Positions 8,391 to 15,516 of a stretch of DNA of 64,000 bases are shown here, piece by piece; the first letter of the stretch is position 1, and each line of letters starts with the position of its first letter. A program made the position numbers and the translations under genes. The stretch spans positions 1-64,000 of IMG/VR virus record IMGVR_UViG_3300009151_004315. One strand, given 5' to 3'. The notes beneath the pieces are model-generated. The model was not told the DNA's origin, did no database searches, and was given only the letters and a program-made list of their open reading frames with translations. The DNA is from a virus.

Positions 8391-9143
8391 TTATGGGTGC
8401 AAGGTGCTATAGGTAACTGCACCAGCGTTTGTAACTGTGAGAGCATTATTACTCGTATCAGTTATATAAGTACCAGCAGATGCAACTGCTAACAATAATT
8501 GAGTTGAAGTGCCTGTGATTGTCGCACTAGGTGAACCGTTGATATTGGCGCTTTGTGTAGCAGTTAGAGGCGTAGTTGACGGTGTAAAGTTTGAAGTATA
8601 AACTGCCAGCCCCTTAACAATTCTCATGCTGGTCATGTAACCATTGAATGGGTTATTGTTTTGATTGGCACTCCATCCAATTTCTAAACTTCTATTGGTG
8701 TTGGAATTATACACACTGGTAGAAGTCAATACCGAGATGCCACCCACATACACTGTGACTGTGCCACTGGCCCTAACCAAAGCAACATGTTGCCATATTC
8801 CTGCTGTGACAACTCCATCGGAACTACCAGGGTATGCACTGCCACTATAATAATTGAGTTTGCCATTATTGTTGAGATCAAGATTGTCACTATTGGATCC
8901 AAACCACCATAATCTTTGACTTACAGTGACTGACGTAGGATTTATCCAAGTTTCTACGGTATAATCACCGGTGCCAAAAGCAAATGCAGACCCTGCTGTA
9001 ACAGAAGAAATTACTAATTCATTATTGGCACCTGCGTTAGTTCCATTAAAAAATAAACTGCCGGTAAATGAAGAAATACTATCAGTAGTTAATGAAATGC
9101 CTGGTCCAATGTTAATTCCTCCACCAATTTGTATTCCTGCCAT
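8391..9143 (-). CDS. LamG/concanavalin-like virion protein
   Basis: A 250-residue protein with a short Gly/Ile-rich N-terminus (MAGIQIGGGINIGPGIS) and then one LamG-type jelly-roll domain (about residues 30-225). Motifs are FGTGDYTVETWI, WQHVALVRASGTVTVYV and YMTSMRIVKGLAVYTSNFTPST. The domain is paralogous to the one in the large fibre protein at 1-2919, so this may be a short adhesin or decoration protein that binds surface glycans. It has an AAGGAAA site and an exact TATAAATA box upstream. The Gly-rich start recalls the first residues of the kelch-like proteins across the divergent promoter region. Confidence 0.8.
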   Translation of the reverse strand: MAGIQIGGGINIGPGISLTTDSISSFTGSLFFNGTNAGANNELVISSVTAGSAFAFGTGDYTVETWINPTSVTVSQRLWWFGSNSDNLDLNNNGKLNYYSGSAYPGSSDGVVTAGIWQHVALVRASGTVTVYVGGISVLTSTSVYNSNTNRSLEIGWSANQNNNPFNGYMTSMRIVKGLAVYTSNFTPSTTPLTATQSANINGSPSATITGTSTQLLLAVASAGTYITDTSNNALTVTNAGAVTYSTLHP

Positions 9144-9172
9144 TTTATTTCCTTTGTTATGACTTATGCTAT

Positions 9173-9190
9173 TTGATTAAACTTAATCAA
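9173..9190. repeat. Perfect 8-bp palindrome in the divergent promoter region
   Basis: TTGATTAA, two bases (AC), TTAATCAA. It lies between the minus-strand LamG gene and the plus-strand gene at 9230, next to an AT-rich late-promoter area. It could be a protein-binding site or a small hairpin. Confidence 0.5.
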
Positions 9191-9199
9191 TTAAATATA

Positions 9200-9207
9200 T
9201 ATTTATA
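9200..9207 (-). promoter_or_regulatory. T4-like late promoter box for the LamG gene
   Basis: Exact TATAAATA on the minus strand, about 57 nt before the ATG at 9143. The region is very AT-rich, so a chance match is possible. Confidence 0.45.
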
Positions 9208-9229
9208 CACAATCAAAAGGAGCATACCA

Positions 9230-9391
9230 ATGAGTTGGTTCAAGCACAAACCCAGAACAAAAACACCCCCAAAATTACATGTATATCATACAAGTCCTAT
9301 AGCAGAAAAACTATTAAAAGAGACAAAACTTGAAGTCACTGGTGTAAAAGCCAAGTTAGCAGAAGTAGAGAAAAAGAAAAATGAACGGTAG
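9230..9391 (+). CDS. Small basic protein of unknown function
   Basis: A 53-residue protein beginning MSWFKHKPRTKTPPKLH. The start at 9230 is chosen because AAAGGAG lies 8 nt before it; a longer in-frame start further upstream has no such site. It is very basic at the N-terminus and ends in a charged helix (VKAKLAEVEKKKNER). It overlaps the next gene by 11 nt and begins the plus-strand virion block. Function unknown. Confidence 0.65.
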   Translation: MSWFKHKPRTKTPPKLHVYHTSPIAEKLLKETKLEVTGVKAKLAEVEKKKNER

Positions 9392-9554
9392 AGAACTACA
9401 ACAAATGTATCAACAATGGTGTCAAGGAAATGATGATTACAATTTTCGTTGGTTAGATTTTGTTGAGATGGCCGCAAGACAGTTTCAGCAACCTGAAAGT
9501 GAAGTCATTAGAGAGTTACAGAAACATTATTGGTTTGTAAAAAACAATAAGTAG
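9381..9554 (+). CDS. Small unknown protein overlapping the preceding gene
   Basis: A 57-residue frame starting MNGRELQQMYQQW and ending at TAG 9552-9554. It starts inside the last codons of the 9230 gene, a layout common for coupled phage genes. It is rich in Gln and aromatic residues and contains a single Cys. No domain is recognised. It is called because the gap would otherwise be empty and the overlap with an upstream phage gene favours real translation. Confidence 0.55.
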   Translation: MNGRELQQMYQQWCQGNDDYNFRWLDFVEMAARQFQQPESEVIRELQKHYWFVKNNK

Positions 9555-9561
9555 ATTTATT

Positions 9562-9569
9562 GATAAATA
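9562..9569 (+). promoter_or_regulatory. T4-like late promoter box (GATAAATA)
   Basis: GATAAATA 24 nt before the ATG of the first kelch-like gene at 9594; the leader contains TAGGA. Confidence 0.6.
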
Positions 9570-9593
9570 CTACTATATTATAGGATTAACATT

Positions 9594-10499
9594 ATGGAAT
9601 TCAGTGGAATGACAATAAGTGGTGGGGTTTCTATTGTGCCTCCCCCTCCCTCAAATAAGGCTATATTTGGTTATGGTTATCCCACCTATTCAATAACTAA
9701 CTTAGTATCAATCACAGGTGTAGTTGCTACTAATACAACTGGTGTTGGTACCGGTAGACATGGTTTAGCAGCCGCAACTTATGGTACTGATAAAGCTATA
9801 TTTGGTTATGGTAATGACACTAATATCAGGCTATCAATGACCAATCTTGTATCAAATACAGGTGTAGTTGCTACAGATACAACAGGTGTTGGTACTGCTA
9901 GAAATAATTTAGCAGCCACAGGTTATGGCACTGATAAAGCTATTTTTGGTTATGGATATATTGGCTCAGCTACATCAATAACTAATCTAGTAAGTAATGC
10001 AGGTGTAGTAGCAACTGATACTGCAGGTGTTGGCACTGCTAGGTACGCAAGAGCAGCCACAACTTATGGCAGTTCTGGACAAGCTATATTTGGATATGGT
10101 AATGGTCCTGTATCAGTAACCAATCTAGTATCAAGTACAGGTATAGTAGCTACTGATACAACCGGTGTTGGTACCGCTAGATCCGACCTTGCTGCCGCAG
10201 GGTATGGTACCGATAAAGCTATTTTTGGATATGGCGCCACTAGCAGTAATACTGCAATAACTAATCTAGTAAGTAACACCGGCGTAGTCGCAACTGACAC
10301 AACAGGTGTAGGCACTGCTAGGAGTAGTCTAGCAGCCGCGGGGTATAGTAGTGATAAAGCTATTTTTGGATATGGTGATAATTCAGGTGCTTTATCAATG
10401 ACCAATCTAGTAAGTAATACCGGTGTTGTTGCTACTGATACTGCAGGTGTCGGTACTGCTAGATTGGCGTTAGCAGCCGCAAGTTACGGCCTCAGTTAA
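9594..10499 (+). CDS. Six-repeat kelch-like adhesin (copy 1)
   Basis: A 301-residue protein with a short docking-type N-terminus (MEFSGMTISGGVSIVPPPP) and then six repeats of about 46 residues. Each repeat runs (K/Q)AIFGYG, a variable loop of about 5-12 residues, (S/A)xTNLVSNTGVVAT(D/N)T.GVGTAR, then xxLAAAGYGTD. The order resembles the kelch motif of beta-propeller blades (T-x-R, then small residues, then a Gly-rich strand). Six units would close a six-blade propeller. The loops after GYG vary strongly while the frame is almost constant, as expected for a receptor-binding face. A paralogue with six units lies at 10779 and a two-unit one at 12537. An adhesin/tail-tip role is inferred. Confidence 0.8.
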   Translation: MEFSGMTISGGVSIVPPPPSNKAIFGYGYPTYSITNLVSITGVVATNTTGVGTGRHGLAAATYGTDKAIFGYGNDTNIRLSMTNLVSNTGVVATDTTGVGTARNNLAATGYGTDKAIFGYGYIGSATSITNLVSNAGVVATDTAGVGTARYARAATTYGSSGQAIFGYGNGPVSVTNLVSSTGIVATDTTGVGTARSDLAAAGYGTDKAIFGYGATSSNTAITNLVSNTGVVATDTTGVGTARSSLAAAGYSSDKAIFGYGDNSGALSMTNLVSNTGVVATDTAGVGTARLALAAASYGLS

Positions 10500-10526
10500 A
10501 AATACAATTAACTTATTAGAGTTAGA

Positions 10527-10534
10527 GATAAATA
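10527..10534 (+). promoter_or_regulatory. T4-like late promoter box (GATAAATA)
   Basis: GATAAATA 23 nt before the ATG at 10557, followed by a strong AAAGGAG ribosome-binding site. Confidence 0.6.
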
Positions 10535-10556
10535 CATTATCATAAAGGAGAATATA

Positions 10557-10772
10557 ATGATAGACTTAGAAAACATGCCTGCTCCAACACAAGAGCAAAT
10601 CGCAGAAGCAAGAGAAAACGCATTCAATGCAGAGCATCCAGCATCATGGACATGGAATGAAGAAGCAACTTCATATGTTGCTCCAGTAAGTGTTCCAAAT
10701 GATGGCTATCCTTATTTATGGGATGAAGCTACAACTAATTGGACACCATTTCCAGATTATCCTAGAGAGTAA
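10557..10772 (+). CDS. Small acidic virion-associated or chaperone-like protein
   Basis: A 71-residue acidic protein with two Trp-rich segments, HPASWTWNEEATSYVAP and YLWDEATTNWTPFPDYP, that look like two copies of one short motif (W-N/D-E-A-T-x-x-W/Y). Similar segments occur near the fibre genes of T4-like aquatic phages. It sits between two kelch-like adhesin genes, 6 nt before the second, so a role in fibre assembly or as a fibre cap is possible. Function unproven. Confidence 0.6.
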   Translation: MIDLENMPAPTQEQIAEARENAFNAEHPASWTWNEEATSYVAPVSVPNDGYPYLWDEATTNWTPFPDYPRE

Positions 10773-10778
10773 TCTTTA

Positions 10779-11726
10779 ATGCAATTCAGTGGAATGACAA
10801 TATCGGGTGGGATAACGGTAGTTTATATCCCTCCTCCCTCAAACAAGGCTATATTTGGATACGGCGTCAATAATGCCGATAGTATGGTTTCAATTACAAA
10901 CCTAGTATCAAACACTGGTGTTGTTGCGACTGATACTGCAGGTGTCGGTACTGGTAGGCGAAACCTAGGCGGTGCAGGTTATGGTACTGATAAAGCTATC
11001 TTTGGATATGGGCAAACTAGTAGTTTATTATTCTCACTGACCAATCTTGTAAGTAATACAGGAGTAGTTGCCACAGATACAGCAGGTGTTGGTACTGCTA
11101 GAAGTAATCTTGCGGCTGCTGGGTATGGTGGTGATAAAGCTATATTTGGATATGGGGCAAATCTCAATCAAGATGTGATGTATTCATTAACTAATTTGGT
11201 ATCAAACACTGGTGTAGTTGCTACAGATACTACAGGCGTTGGTACTAGTAGATTCCAACTGGCAGCCGCAGGTTATGGTACTGATAAAGCTATCTTTGGA
11301 TATGGGTACAATAGTAGTTTTACTCCACTTTCAATTACTAACCTAATAAGTAATACCGGTGTAGTTGGTAATGATGTTACTGGTGTTGGAACTGCTAGAA
11401 CTGCACTAGCGGCTACTGGATATGGCACTGATAAAGCTATTTTTGGATACGGATACGCAGGAGGCGTTCAATCAATAACTAACCTAGTATCAAATACAGG
11501 CGTAGTGGCCAGTAATACAACAGGTGTAGGTACTGCTAGATATAACCTTGCGGCCGCAGGTTATGGTGTTGATACTGCTATTTTTGGATATGGAGTTGGT
11601 CCTGCAAGTCCACCGTATCTATCAATGACCAACCTAGTATCAAACACAGGGATAGTCGCAACAGATACCACAGGTGTAGGTACTGCTAGATACGGATTGG
11701 CAGCCGCTAGTTACGGGTTATCATAA
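10779..11726 (+). CDS. Six-repeat kelch-like adhesin (copy 2)
   Basis: A 315-residue paralogue of the 9594 protein. It has the same type of start (MQFSGMTISGGITVVYIPPP) followed by six (K/T)AIFGYG repeats with the TNLVSNTGVVATDT and GVGTAR core. The loops after GYG again differ in length and sequence (VNNADSMV, QTSSLLF, ANLNQDVMY, YNSSFTPL, YAGGVQ, VGPASPPYL). The constant parts are also alike at the DNA level, which would allow recombination between blades or between copies. It follows the 10557 gene by 6 nt and may be co-transcribed. A six-blade propeller adhesin is inferred; the fold needs modelling. Confidence 0.8.
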   Translation: MQFSGMTISGGITVVYIPPPSNKAIFGYGVNNADSMVSITNLVSNTGVVATDTAGVGTGRRNLGGAGYGTDKAIFGYGQTSSLLFSLTNLVSNTGVVATDTAGVGTARSNLAAAGYGGDKAIFGYGANLNQDVMYSLTNLVSNTGVVATDTTGVGTSRFQLAAAGYGTDKAIFGYGYNSSFTPLSITNLISNTGVVGNDVTGVGTARTALAATGYGTDKAIFGYGYAGGVQSITNLVSNTGVVASNTTGVGTARYNLAAAGYGVDTAIFGYGVGPASPPYLSMTNLVSNTGIVATDTTGVGTARYGLAAASYGLS

Positions 11727-11758
11727 ACCCTAAAAATTTTTACTCACACAAATTAGCT

Positions 11759-11766
11759 AATAAATA
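11759..11766 (+). promoter_or_regulatory. Late-type promoter box (AATAAATA)
   Basis: AATAAATA 29 nt before the ATG at 11796; the leader carries an AGAGAG purine run rather than a full ribosome-binding site. Confidence 0.45.
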
Positions 11767-11795
11767 TCTCTATACACAACCTATAGAGAGAAAAA

Positions 11796-12464
11796 ATGGC
11801 ATCAAATCTAAATTCAGAATTTAACTACCGTTACCAGGTGATCGGTTCAACACCCTGGGAAAAAATCAAAACACTTCAAGGCTTCTATGTAGGTCGCAAA
11901 CGAGCGGCCGTACTAGAAGAAGTGGCTGAATTAAAATATCAAGCTAAACTTGAAGAACTAAAACATCTAAAAACAGTTCCAGCACTACCGCATATTATGC
12001 TTAATCTACAAGCAGAAATCATTGAGTTGGAATCACACTTGGATGACCAAAAACATGCTTTCGAACTTAATCGCAAAGAGATTAAAATATTAGAAAAATA
12101 CATGGCTGAACTTTATGCTGAAGTTGAACCAACAAGACTTAAGCATCCAGATGGTACACCGTATACCGATGATGAGATGTTTGAAGCTAATGCTAACTAT
12201 GAATTCACAGTCACAGTTGGTCGTGAGATTCAATCGGAAATCATTGCAATGGGTAGACCTAGTCCAGCTAAACTACTCAATGCTATGAGTAATCCACAAA
12301 CATTAAATTCATTAATGCAAATTGGTCTTGTACCACAAGGTACTATATTACTAGAGCAGAAAGATATTATGTTAGAATTAACTAATCAATCAACTACAAC
12401 AGTAATGGATGCACCAAAAGAATTAGAAAGTAACACTTCTAAGAAGAAAACAAAGAAAAAGTAA
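11796..12464 (+). CDS. Coiled-coil protein of unknown function
   Basis: A 222-residue, mostly helical, charged protein. Residues ~40-115 have heptad-like Leu/Ile spacing (KYQAKLEELKHLK, ELESHLDDQKHAFELNRKEIKILEKYMAEL) suggesting a coiled coil. It ends in a poly-basic tail (KKKTKKK). A Gly-poor middle segment has PDGTPYTDDEMFEANANYEFTVTV. A clear terminator follows. Its place among virion genes suggests a structural or assembly role such as a scaffold or fibre chaperone, but no named family is recognised. Confidence 0.7.
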   Translation: MASNLNSEFNYRYQVIGSTPWEKIKTLQGFYVGRKRAAVLEEVAELKYQAKLEELKHLKTVPALPHIMLNLQAEIIELESHLDDQKHAFELNRKEIKILEKYMAELYAEVEPTRLKHPDGTPYTDDEMFEANANYEFTVTVGREIQSEIIAMGRPSPAKLLNAMSNPQTLNSLMQIGLVPQGTILLEQKDIMLELTNQSTTTVMDAPKELESNTSKKKTKKK

Positions 12465-12485
12465 TAGTATAATACTTACAGAAAA

Positions 12486-12509
12486 GAGGCTCACTATGAG
12501 CCTTTTTTT
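12486..12509 (+). terminator. Rho-independent terminator
   Basis: Stem GGCTCA / TGAGCC with the loop CTA, followed by seven T on the plus strand, 22 nt after the stop of the 11796 gene. Confidence 0.9.
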
Positions 12510-12517
12510 GATAAATA
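12510..12517 (+). promoter_or_regulatory. T4-like late promoter box (GATAAATA)
   Basis: GATAAATA directly after the terminator U-tract and 19 nt before the ATG at 12537; AAGGAAG lies in the leader. Confidence 0.6.
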
Positions 12518-12536
12518 AGTTGAAGGAAGATATATT

Positions 12537-12908
12537 ATGTCAATAACGATAACAGGTGGTTTTACATTGGCTGGTGGTGGATGGACTGTTGCTCCCGCAC
12601 CACCTACAGGTAATAAAGCTATCTTTGGATACGGTAGCAATGGATCTAATGTGTCAATGACTAACCTAGTAAGTAATGCAGGTATTGTTGCTGCTGACAC
12701 TACTGGAGTAGGTACTGCTAGACGTTATCTAGCAGCCGCAGGTTATGGTACTGATAAAGCTATATTTGGTTATGGAACTATTGCTGGTAATCTTGGGGAT
12801 ACCTATTCACTAACTAACCTAGTATCAAACACGGGTGTAGTAGCTACAAATACTGCTGGTGTAGGTACTGCCAGATACAGCCCTTCGGCTGCAGCCTACA
12901 GCTCATAA
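12537..12908 (+). CDS. Two-repeat kelch-like protein (copy 3)
   Basis: A 123-residue member of the kelch-like family of 9594 and 10779. It has a Gly-rich start (MSITITGGFTLAGGGW), a Pro-rich link, and only two KAIFGYG repeats with loops SNGSNV and TIAGNLGDTY. Two blades cannot close a propeller alone. Three copies could make six blades, as known for two-blade bacterial lectins that trimerise (RSL/BambL type), and phage fibres are often trimeric. It could also be a deletion remnant or a sequence donor for the larger copies. The frame is intact with its own late-type box and ribosome-binding site, which favours a working gene. Confidence 0.75.
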   Translation: MSITITGGFTLAGGGWTVAPAPPTGNKAIFGYGSNGSNVSMTNLVSNAGIVAADTTGVGTARRYLAAAGYGTDKAIFGYGTIAGNLGDTYSLTNLVSNTGVVATNTAGVGTARYSPSAAAYSS

Positions 12909-12955
12909 CCTAACAAACCAAAGGGTAAATCAAACTAGCATTTACCTACACATTC

Positions 12956-12964
12956 TGTTATAAT
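12956..12964 (+). promoter_or_regulatory. Extended -10 sigma-70 promoter
   Basis: TGTTATAAT (a TG-n-TATAAT extended -10) 18 nt before the ATG at 12983. No good -35 is seen. It would drive the secreted pair at 12983-14031. Confidence 0.55.
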
Positions 12965-12982
12965 CAAACGAATAGGATAAAA

Positions 12983-13297
12983 ATGAAATATCTACTACTC
13001 GCCGTATCCTTAGGAATAACAAACATCTCCTATTCGCAAAAACTAGAACAAACAATAAAAGCTGAATTACCTTGTTATGATACAACAGAACTCTTTAAAA
13101 GTCTTAGAGAGAAATTCAAAGAACTACCTTTACTAACAGGCAAAGCAGATGATGAAGCAAACTCAACAATGAGTCTTTGGTTGAATCCTGTTGATAACAA
13201 TTGGACAATAATCGCAACTAAGAAAGAACTAAGTTGTGTTGTTGGAGCTGGAACTGATATGAAAATTATCTCAACCAGAAAAGGAACAAATGTATGA
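12983..13297 (+). CDS. Secreted small protein of unknown function
   Basis: A 104-residue protein with a signal peptide (KYLLLAVSLGITNISYS, predicted cut before QKLEQ). The mature part is ~86 residues with two Cys (LPCYD and LSCVV) that could form a disulfide in the periplasm. It overlaps the D,D-peptidase gene by 4 nt (ATGA), so the two are translated together and probably act on the same process at the cell wall. No domain is recognised. A peptidase regulator is one possibility. Confidence 0.7.
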   Translation: MKYLLLAVSLGITNISYSQKLEQTIKAELPCYDTTELFKSLREKFKELPLLTGKADDEANSTMSLWLNPVDNNWTIIATKKELSCVVGAGTDMKIISTRKGTNV

Positions 13298-14031
13298 TTA
13301 AAAAACTGTTAGTAATATTAACACTGGTAACAAGTTCTGTATATGCTGACCAAACATTAACAGCACAAGCTTGGCTAGTAGCCGATCACAATGGAAAAAT
13401 ACTTGAAGGTTCCAACACAACAGAAATTCGTAGTATAGCAAGTATCACTAAACTAATGACTTCAATGGTTGTACTAGATGCAGGACAATCACTCACAGAA
13501 ATCATTCCAAAAAAATTATACAACAAGCAACTAACCAGAGAAACACTAATTGATTTGGCAATTGTAAAATCAGACAACAATGCTGCCAAACTATTATGTG
13601 ATTACTATCCGGGAGGATATGACAGTTGTATCATAGCAATGAATAACAAAGCACATTCATTACAAATGAATCAATCAACATTTACTGATCCAACTGGCAG
13701 GATGCATACAAATGTAAGTACTGCGGAAGATTTGATTAAGTTAGTATTTGCGGCAAGTACATACCCACTCATAGTTCAAGCAAGTAATATGGATGCAGTA
13801 CGTTGGAACGTCAATAAGAAGAAAAATGTTGAGTTAAGAAACACTAACACTTTAGTAGGACATGGTTATAAATTCCTAGTCAGTAAGACAGGATTTATCA
13901 ACAAAGCAGGTGGATGTATCGTTATGATGATTGATACTGTATATGGTATCAGAACAGTTGTATTGTTAGGAAGTAAAAATACAAAGACCCGTATCCCTGA
14001 AGCACAGATGCTATCGCAGGTTATTCGATAA
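13294..14031 (+). CDS. D-alanyl-D-alanine carboxypeptidase/endopeptidase (S11, PBP7-like)
   Basis: A 245-residue serine peptidase of the penicillin-binding S11 family. It has a signal peptide (~residues 1-18), the catalytic SITK tetrad at S50-K53, SDN at 93-95 and KTG at 198-200. These enzymes cut D-Ala-D-Ala or D-Ala-mDAP links in peptidoglycan on the periplasmic side. The short length without a C-terminal beta domain fits PBP7/8-type endopeptidases. All motifs are intact. In a phage it may help lysis, open the wall, or remodel crosslinks. The gene is coupled to the secreted protein before it; its last 11 nt overlap a convergent gene. Confidence 0.92.
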   Translation: MIKKLLVILTLVTSSVYADQTLTAQAWLVADHNGKILEGSNTTEIRSIASITKLMTSMVVLDAGQSLTEIIPKKLYNKQLTRETLIDLAIVKSDNNAAKLLCDYYPGGYDSCIIAMNNKAHSLQMNQSTFTDPTGRMHTNVSTAEDLIKLVFAASTYPLIVQASNMDAVRWNVNKKKNVELRNTNTLVGHGYKFLVSKTGFINKAGGCIVMMIDTVYGIRTVVLLGSKNTKTRIPEAQMLSQVIR

Positions 14032-14290
14032 TCTTTTTGTATTGACTAGCATCACGCTTTGGGATGTAATCAACTCCGGGTACAGGACTGAAATCTCTCA
14101 CAAGTTCTTGCTTCATCTCATCACCATACTTCAATGTAATATAGCTGAATGACTGTTCATGCTTATCATTCATACCAATAATTAAATATTGATACCAACG
14201 GAATCTTTCATCAATTATTTTTTTGACAATGGTATCATTGAGTATATCATCAAAGTTATTGTTTTCACGGTAAAAGGTATAGTATTTCAT
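14021..14290 (-). CDS. Small unknown phage protein
   Basis: An 89-residue protein from the ATG at 14290 (MKYYTFYRENNNFDDI). This start makes an ATGA overlap with the upstream stop; a TTG nine bases upstream is less likely. It is charged and aromatic and has no known motif. It closes a long minus-strand operon and overlaps the end of the D,D-peptidase gene by 11 nt. Confidence 0.65.
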   Translation of the reverse strand: MKYYTFYRENNNFDDILNDTIVKKIIDERFRWYQYLIIGMNDKHEQSFSYITLKYGDEMKQELVRDFSPVPGVDYIPKRDASQYKKIIE

Positions 14291-14487
14291 TTTTTCCAAA
14301 GTATAAAGTTTATGTAATCGGATTCAGTTTCAAAATAGAAATCATATAATCCACCATCACGTCCAGCTGGTACTACACAATCATAGCCCCAATCATTAAC
14401 ACAGTTTCGCTGACACCAATCGATGACGGGTTTTAGTTCCCCATAACCAATTGTGATTCTAGTCTTGTATTGAGTATTTGGTGACAT
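14287..14487 (-). CDS. Small unknown phage protein
   Basis: A 66-residue protein with the pattern [32 protein letters not shown] and YDFYFETESDYINFILWKK. The closing motif (F-E/D-x-E-x-DYI-x-F) also ends the 54644 gene product, so the two may share a small alpha/beta fold. It starts 29 nt inside the dCMP deaminase gene and is coupled to the next gene by ATGA. Function unknown. Confidence 0.65.
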   Translation of the reverse strand: MSPNTQYKTRITIGYGELKPVIDWCQRNCVNDWGYDCVVPAGRDGGLYDFYFETESDYINFILWKK

Positions 14488-14959
14488 TCACACCGCCTTG
14501 TTCTAAAAATTCTAATCCTCTACTATCTCTATATGCATCACGATAATAAATCTGTTTGATACCAGATTGATATATAGCTTTTGCACAATGGATACAAGGA
14601 GCATGTGTCACAAATAATGTAGCACCATCACTAGATTCAGTACTTGCGGACACTTTTGAAATTACATTCATTTCTGCGTGGAGTACCTCATCCTTAGTAA
14701 CTAGTCGATATCTACGATTACTTTCTACAGTAATATCATATTCTTCAAATGGATATAGTTGTCCGTCCCAATTATCACCGGGCATGTATTCTTTATATTC
14801 ACATTCGTTAGTCCATCCAGTTGGCATACCATTGTATCCTGTACCTAGAATTTTGTTACCTTTAACAATAACAGCACCGACATTTAATCTAATAGCACTA
14901 CTTAACTTACTAGTTAGTTCAGCTATATCCATGTAATAATTTATAAATTTTTGTTTCAT
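14459..14959 (-). CDS. Deoxycytidylate (dCMP) deaminase
   Basis: A 166-residue zinc deaminase. The signature His-Ala-Glu (LHAEMNVIS) supplies a zinc ligand and the catalytic Glu, and PCIHCAKAI supplies the two zinc cysteines. GYNGMPTGW near residue 45 is typical of the dCMP deaminase branch. It turns dCMP into dUMP, feeding dTTP synthesis for phage DNA replication, as the T4 cd gene does. It overlaps the ferredoxin gene by 4 nt, so the two are coupled. Length and motifs are complete. Confidence 0.93.
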   Translation of the reverse strand: MKQKFINYYMDIAELTSKLSSAIRLNVGAVIVKGNKILGTGYNGMPTGWTNECEYKEYMPGDNWDGQLYPFEEYDITVESNRRYRLVTKDEVLHAEMNVISKVSASTESSDGATLFVTHAPCIHCAKAIYQSGIKQIYYRDAYRDSRGLEFLEQGGVNVTKYSIQD

Positions 14960-15285
14960 TCAATAATTTCAATGCGTTTGTTTGGTATACCATCATATTC
15001 ACTTGCATCAGGTAATGGTGATTTCTTTTTAGTAATGACTGACCATTTATTACTAAGTCGTACATTAACATCGAACCAATATTGATTTTCAACTGGATCT
15101 TTAATATCTTCCTGTGCTACAATAGCATTGACCGGACATTCAGGGATGCATACTGCACAATCAATGCACTCATCAGGATTAATTACAAGGAAGTTAGGTC
15201 CTTCATAAAAACAATCTACTGGGCAAACATCAACACAGTCTGTGTGTTTACATTTGATACAATTCTCTGTAACTAAGTGTGTCAT
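14956..15285 (-). CDS. fdxA: 7Fe ferredoxin (FdxA type, 3Fe-4S/4Fe-4S)
   Basis: A 109-residue protein whose N-terminal ~60 residues hold the two cluster motifs of Azotobacter-type ferredoxin [18 protein letters not shown] and [31 protein letters not shown] is almost diagnostic. Residues 60-109 form the usual FdxA tail ([17 protein letters not shown]). It carries electrons in the cytoplasm; its partner here is unknown but could be a phage radical-SAM or reductive enzyme such as QueE. It is coupled by 4-nt overlaps on both sides. Phage ferredoxins are rare outside cyanophages, and this is the proteobacterial 7Fe form. Confidence 0.94.
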   Translation of the reverse strand: MTHLVTENCIKCKHTDCVDVCPVDCFYEGPNFLVINPDECIDCAVCIPECPVNAIVAQEDIKDPVENQYWFDVNVRLSNKWSVITKKKSPLPDASEYDGIPNKRIEIIE

Positions 15286-15515
15286 TCTAAATACTGTTCC
15301 TCTATTAATTCTCTTGCTAAATCTTCATCAAATAAACATTTTAATACTGTGTCGTTGATATCAAATTTTTTACAAAAAGCTTTTCCAAATTTCACACCTC
15401 TGATATGTTCGAAAATATACTCTTTGCAAAAGATTTCATAATCAGTTTTACTTATTTTGTATTTAGGTGAATTCAAATTCTCTAACGTGTTAATCATACT
15501 GCTAAAACAATTCAT
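15282..15515 (-). CDS. Small unknown phage protein
   Basis: A 77-residue protein from the ATG at 15515 ([14 protein letters not shown]), one base after the stop of the 15517 gene. A longer in-frame version would start deep inside that gene and is less likely. It is basic in the middle ([14 protein letters not shown]) and acidic at the end. It overlaps the ferredoxin gene by 4 nt. No family is recognised. Confidence 0.6.
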   Translation of the reverse strand: MNCFSSMINTLENLNSPKYKISKTDYEIFCKEYIFEHIRGVKFGKAFCKKFDINDTVLKCLFDEDLARELIEEQYLE

Positions 15516-15516
15516 C

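Noticed and set aside
10064-11167. Minus-strand open frames across the kelch-like repeats
   Set aside because: Shadow frames produced by the repeats themselves; no promoter or ribosome-binding site and no domain.
9594-11726. CRISPR array or DNA satellite
   Set aside because: The DNA repetition follows protein repeats with intact frames and variable-length coding loops; there are no short identical repeats with equal spacers.
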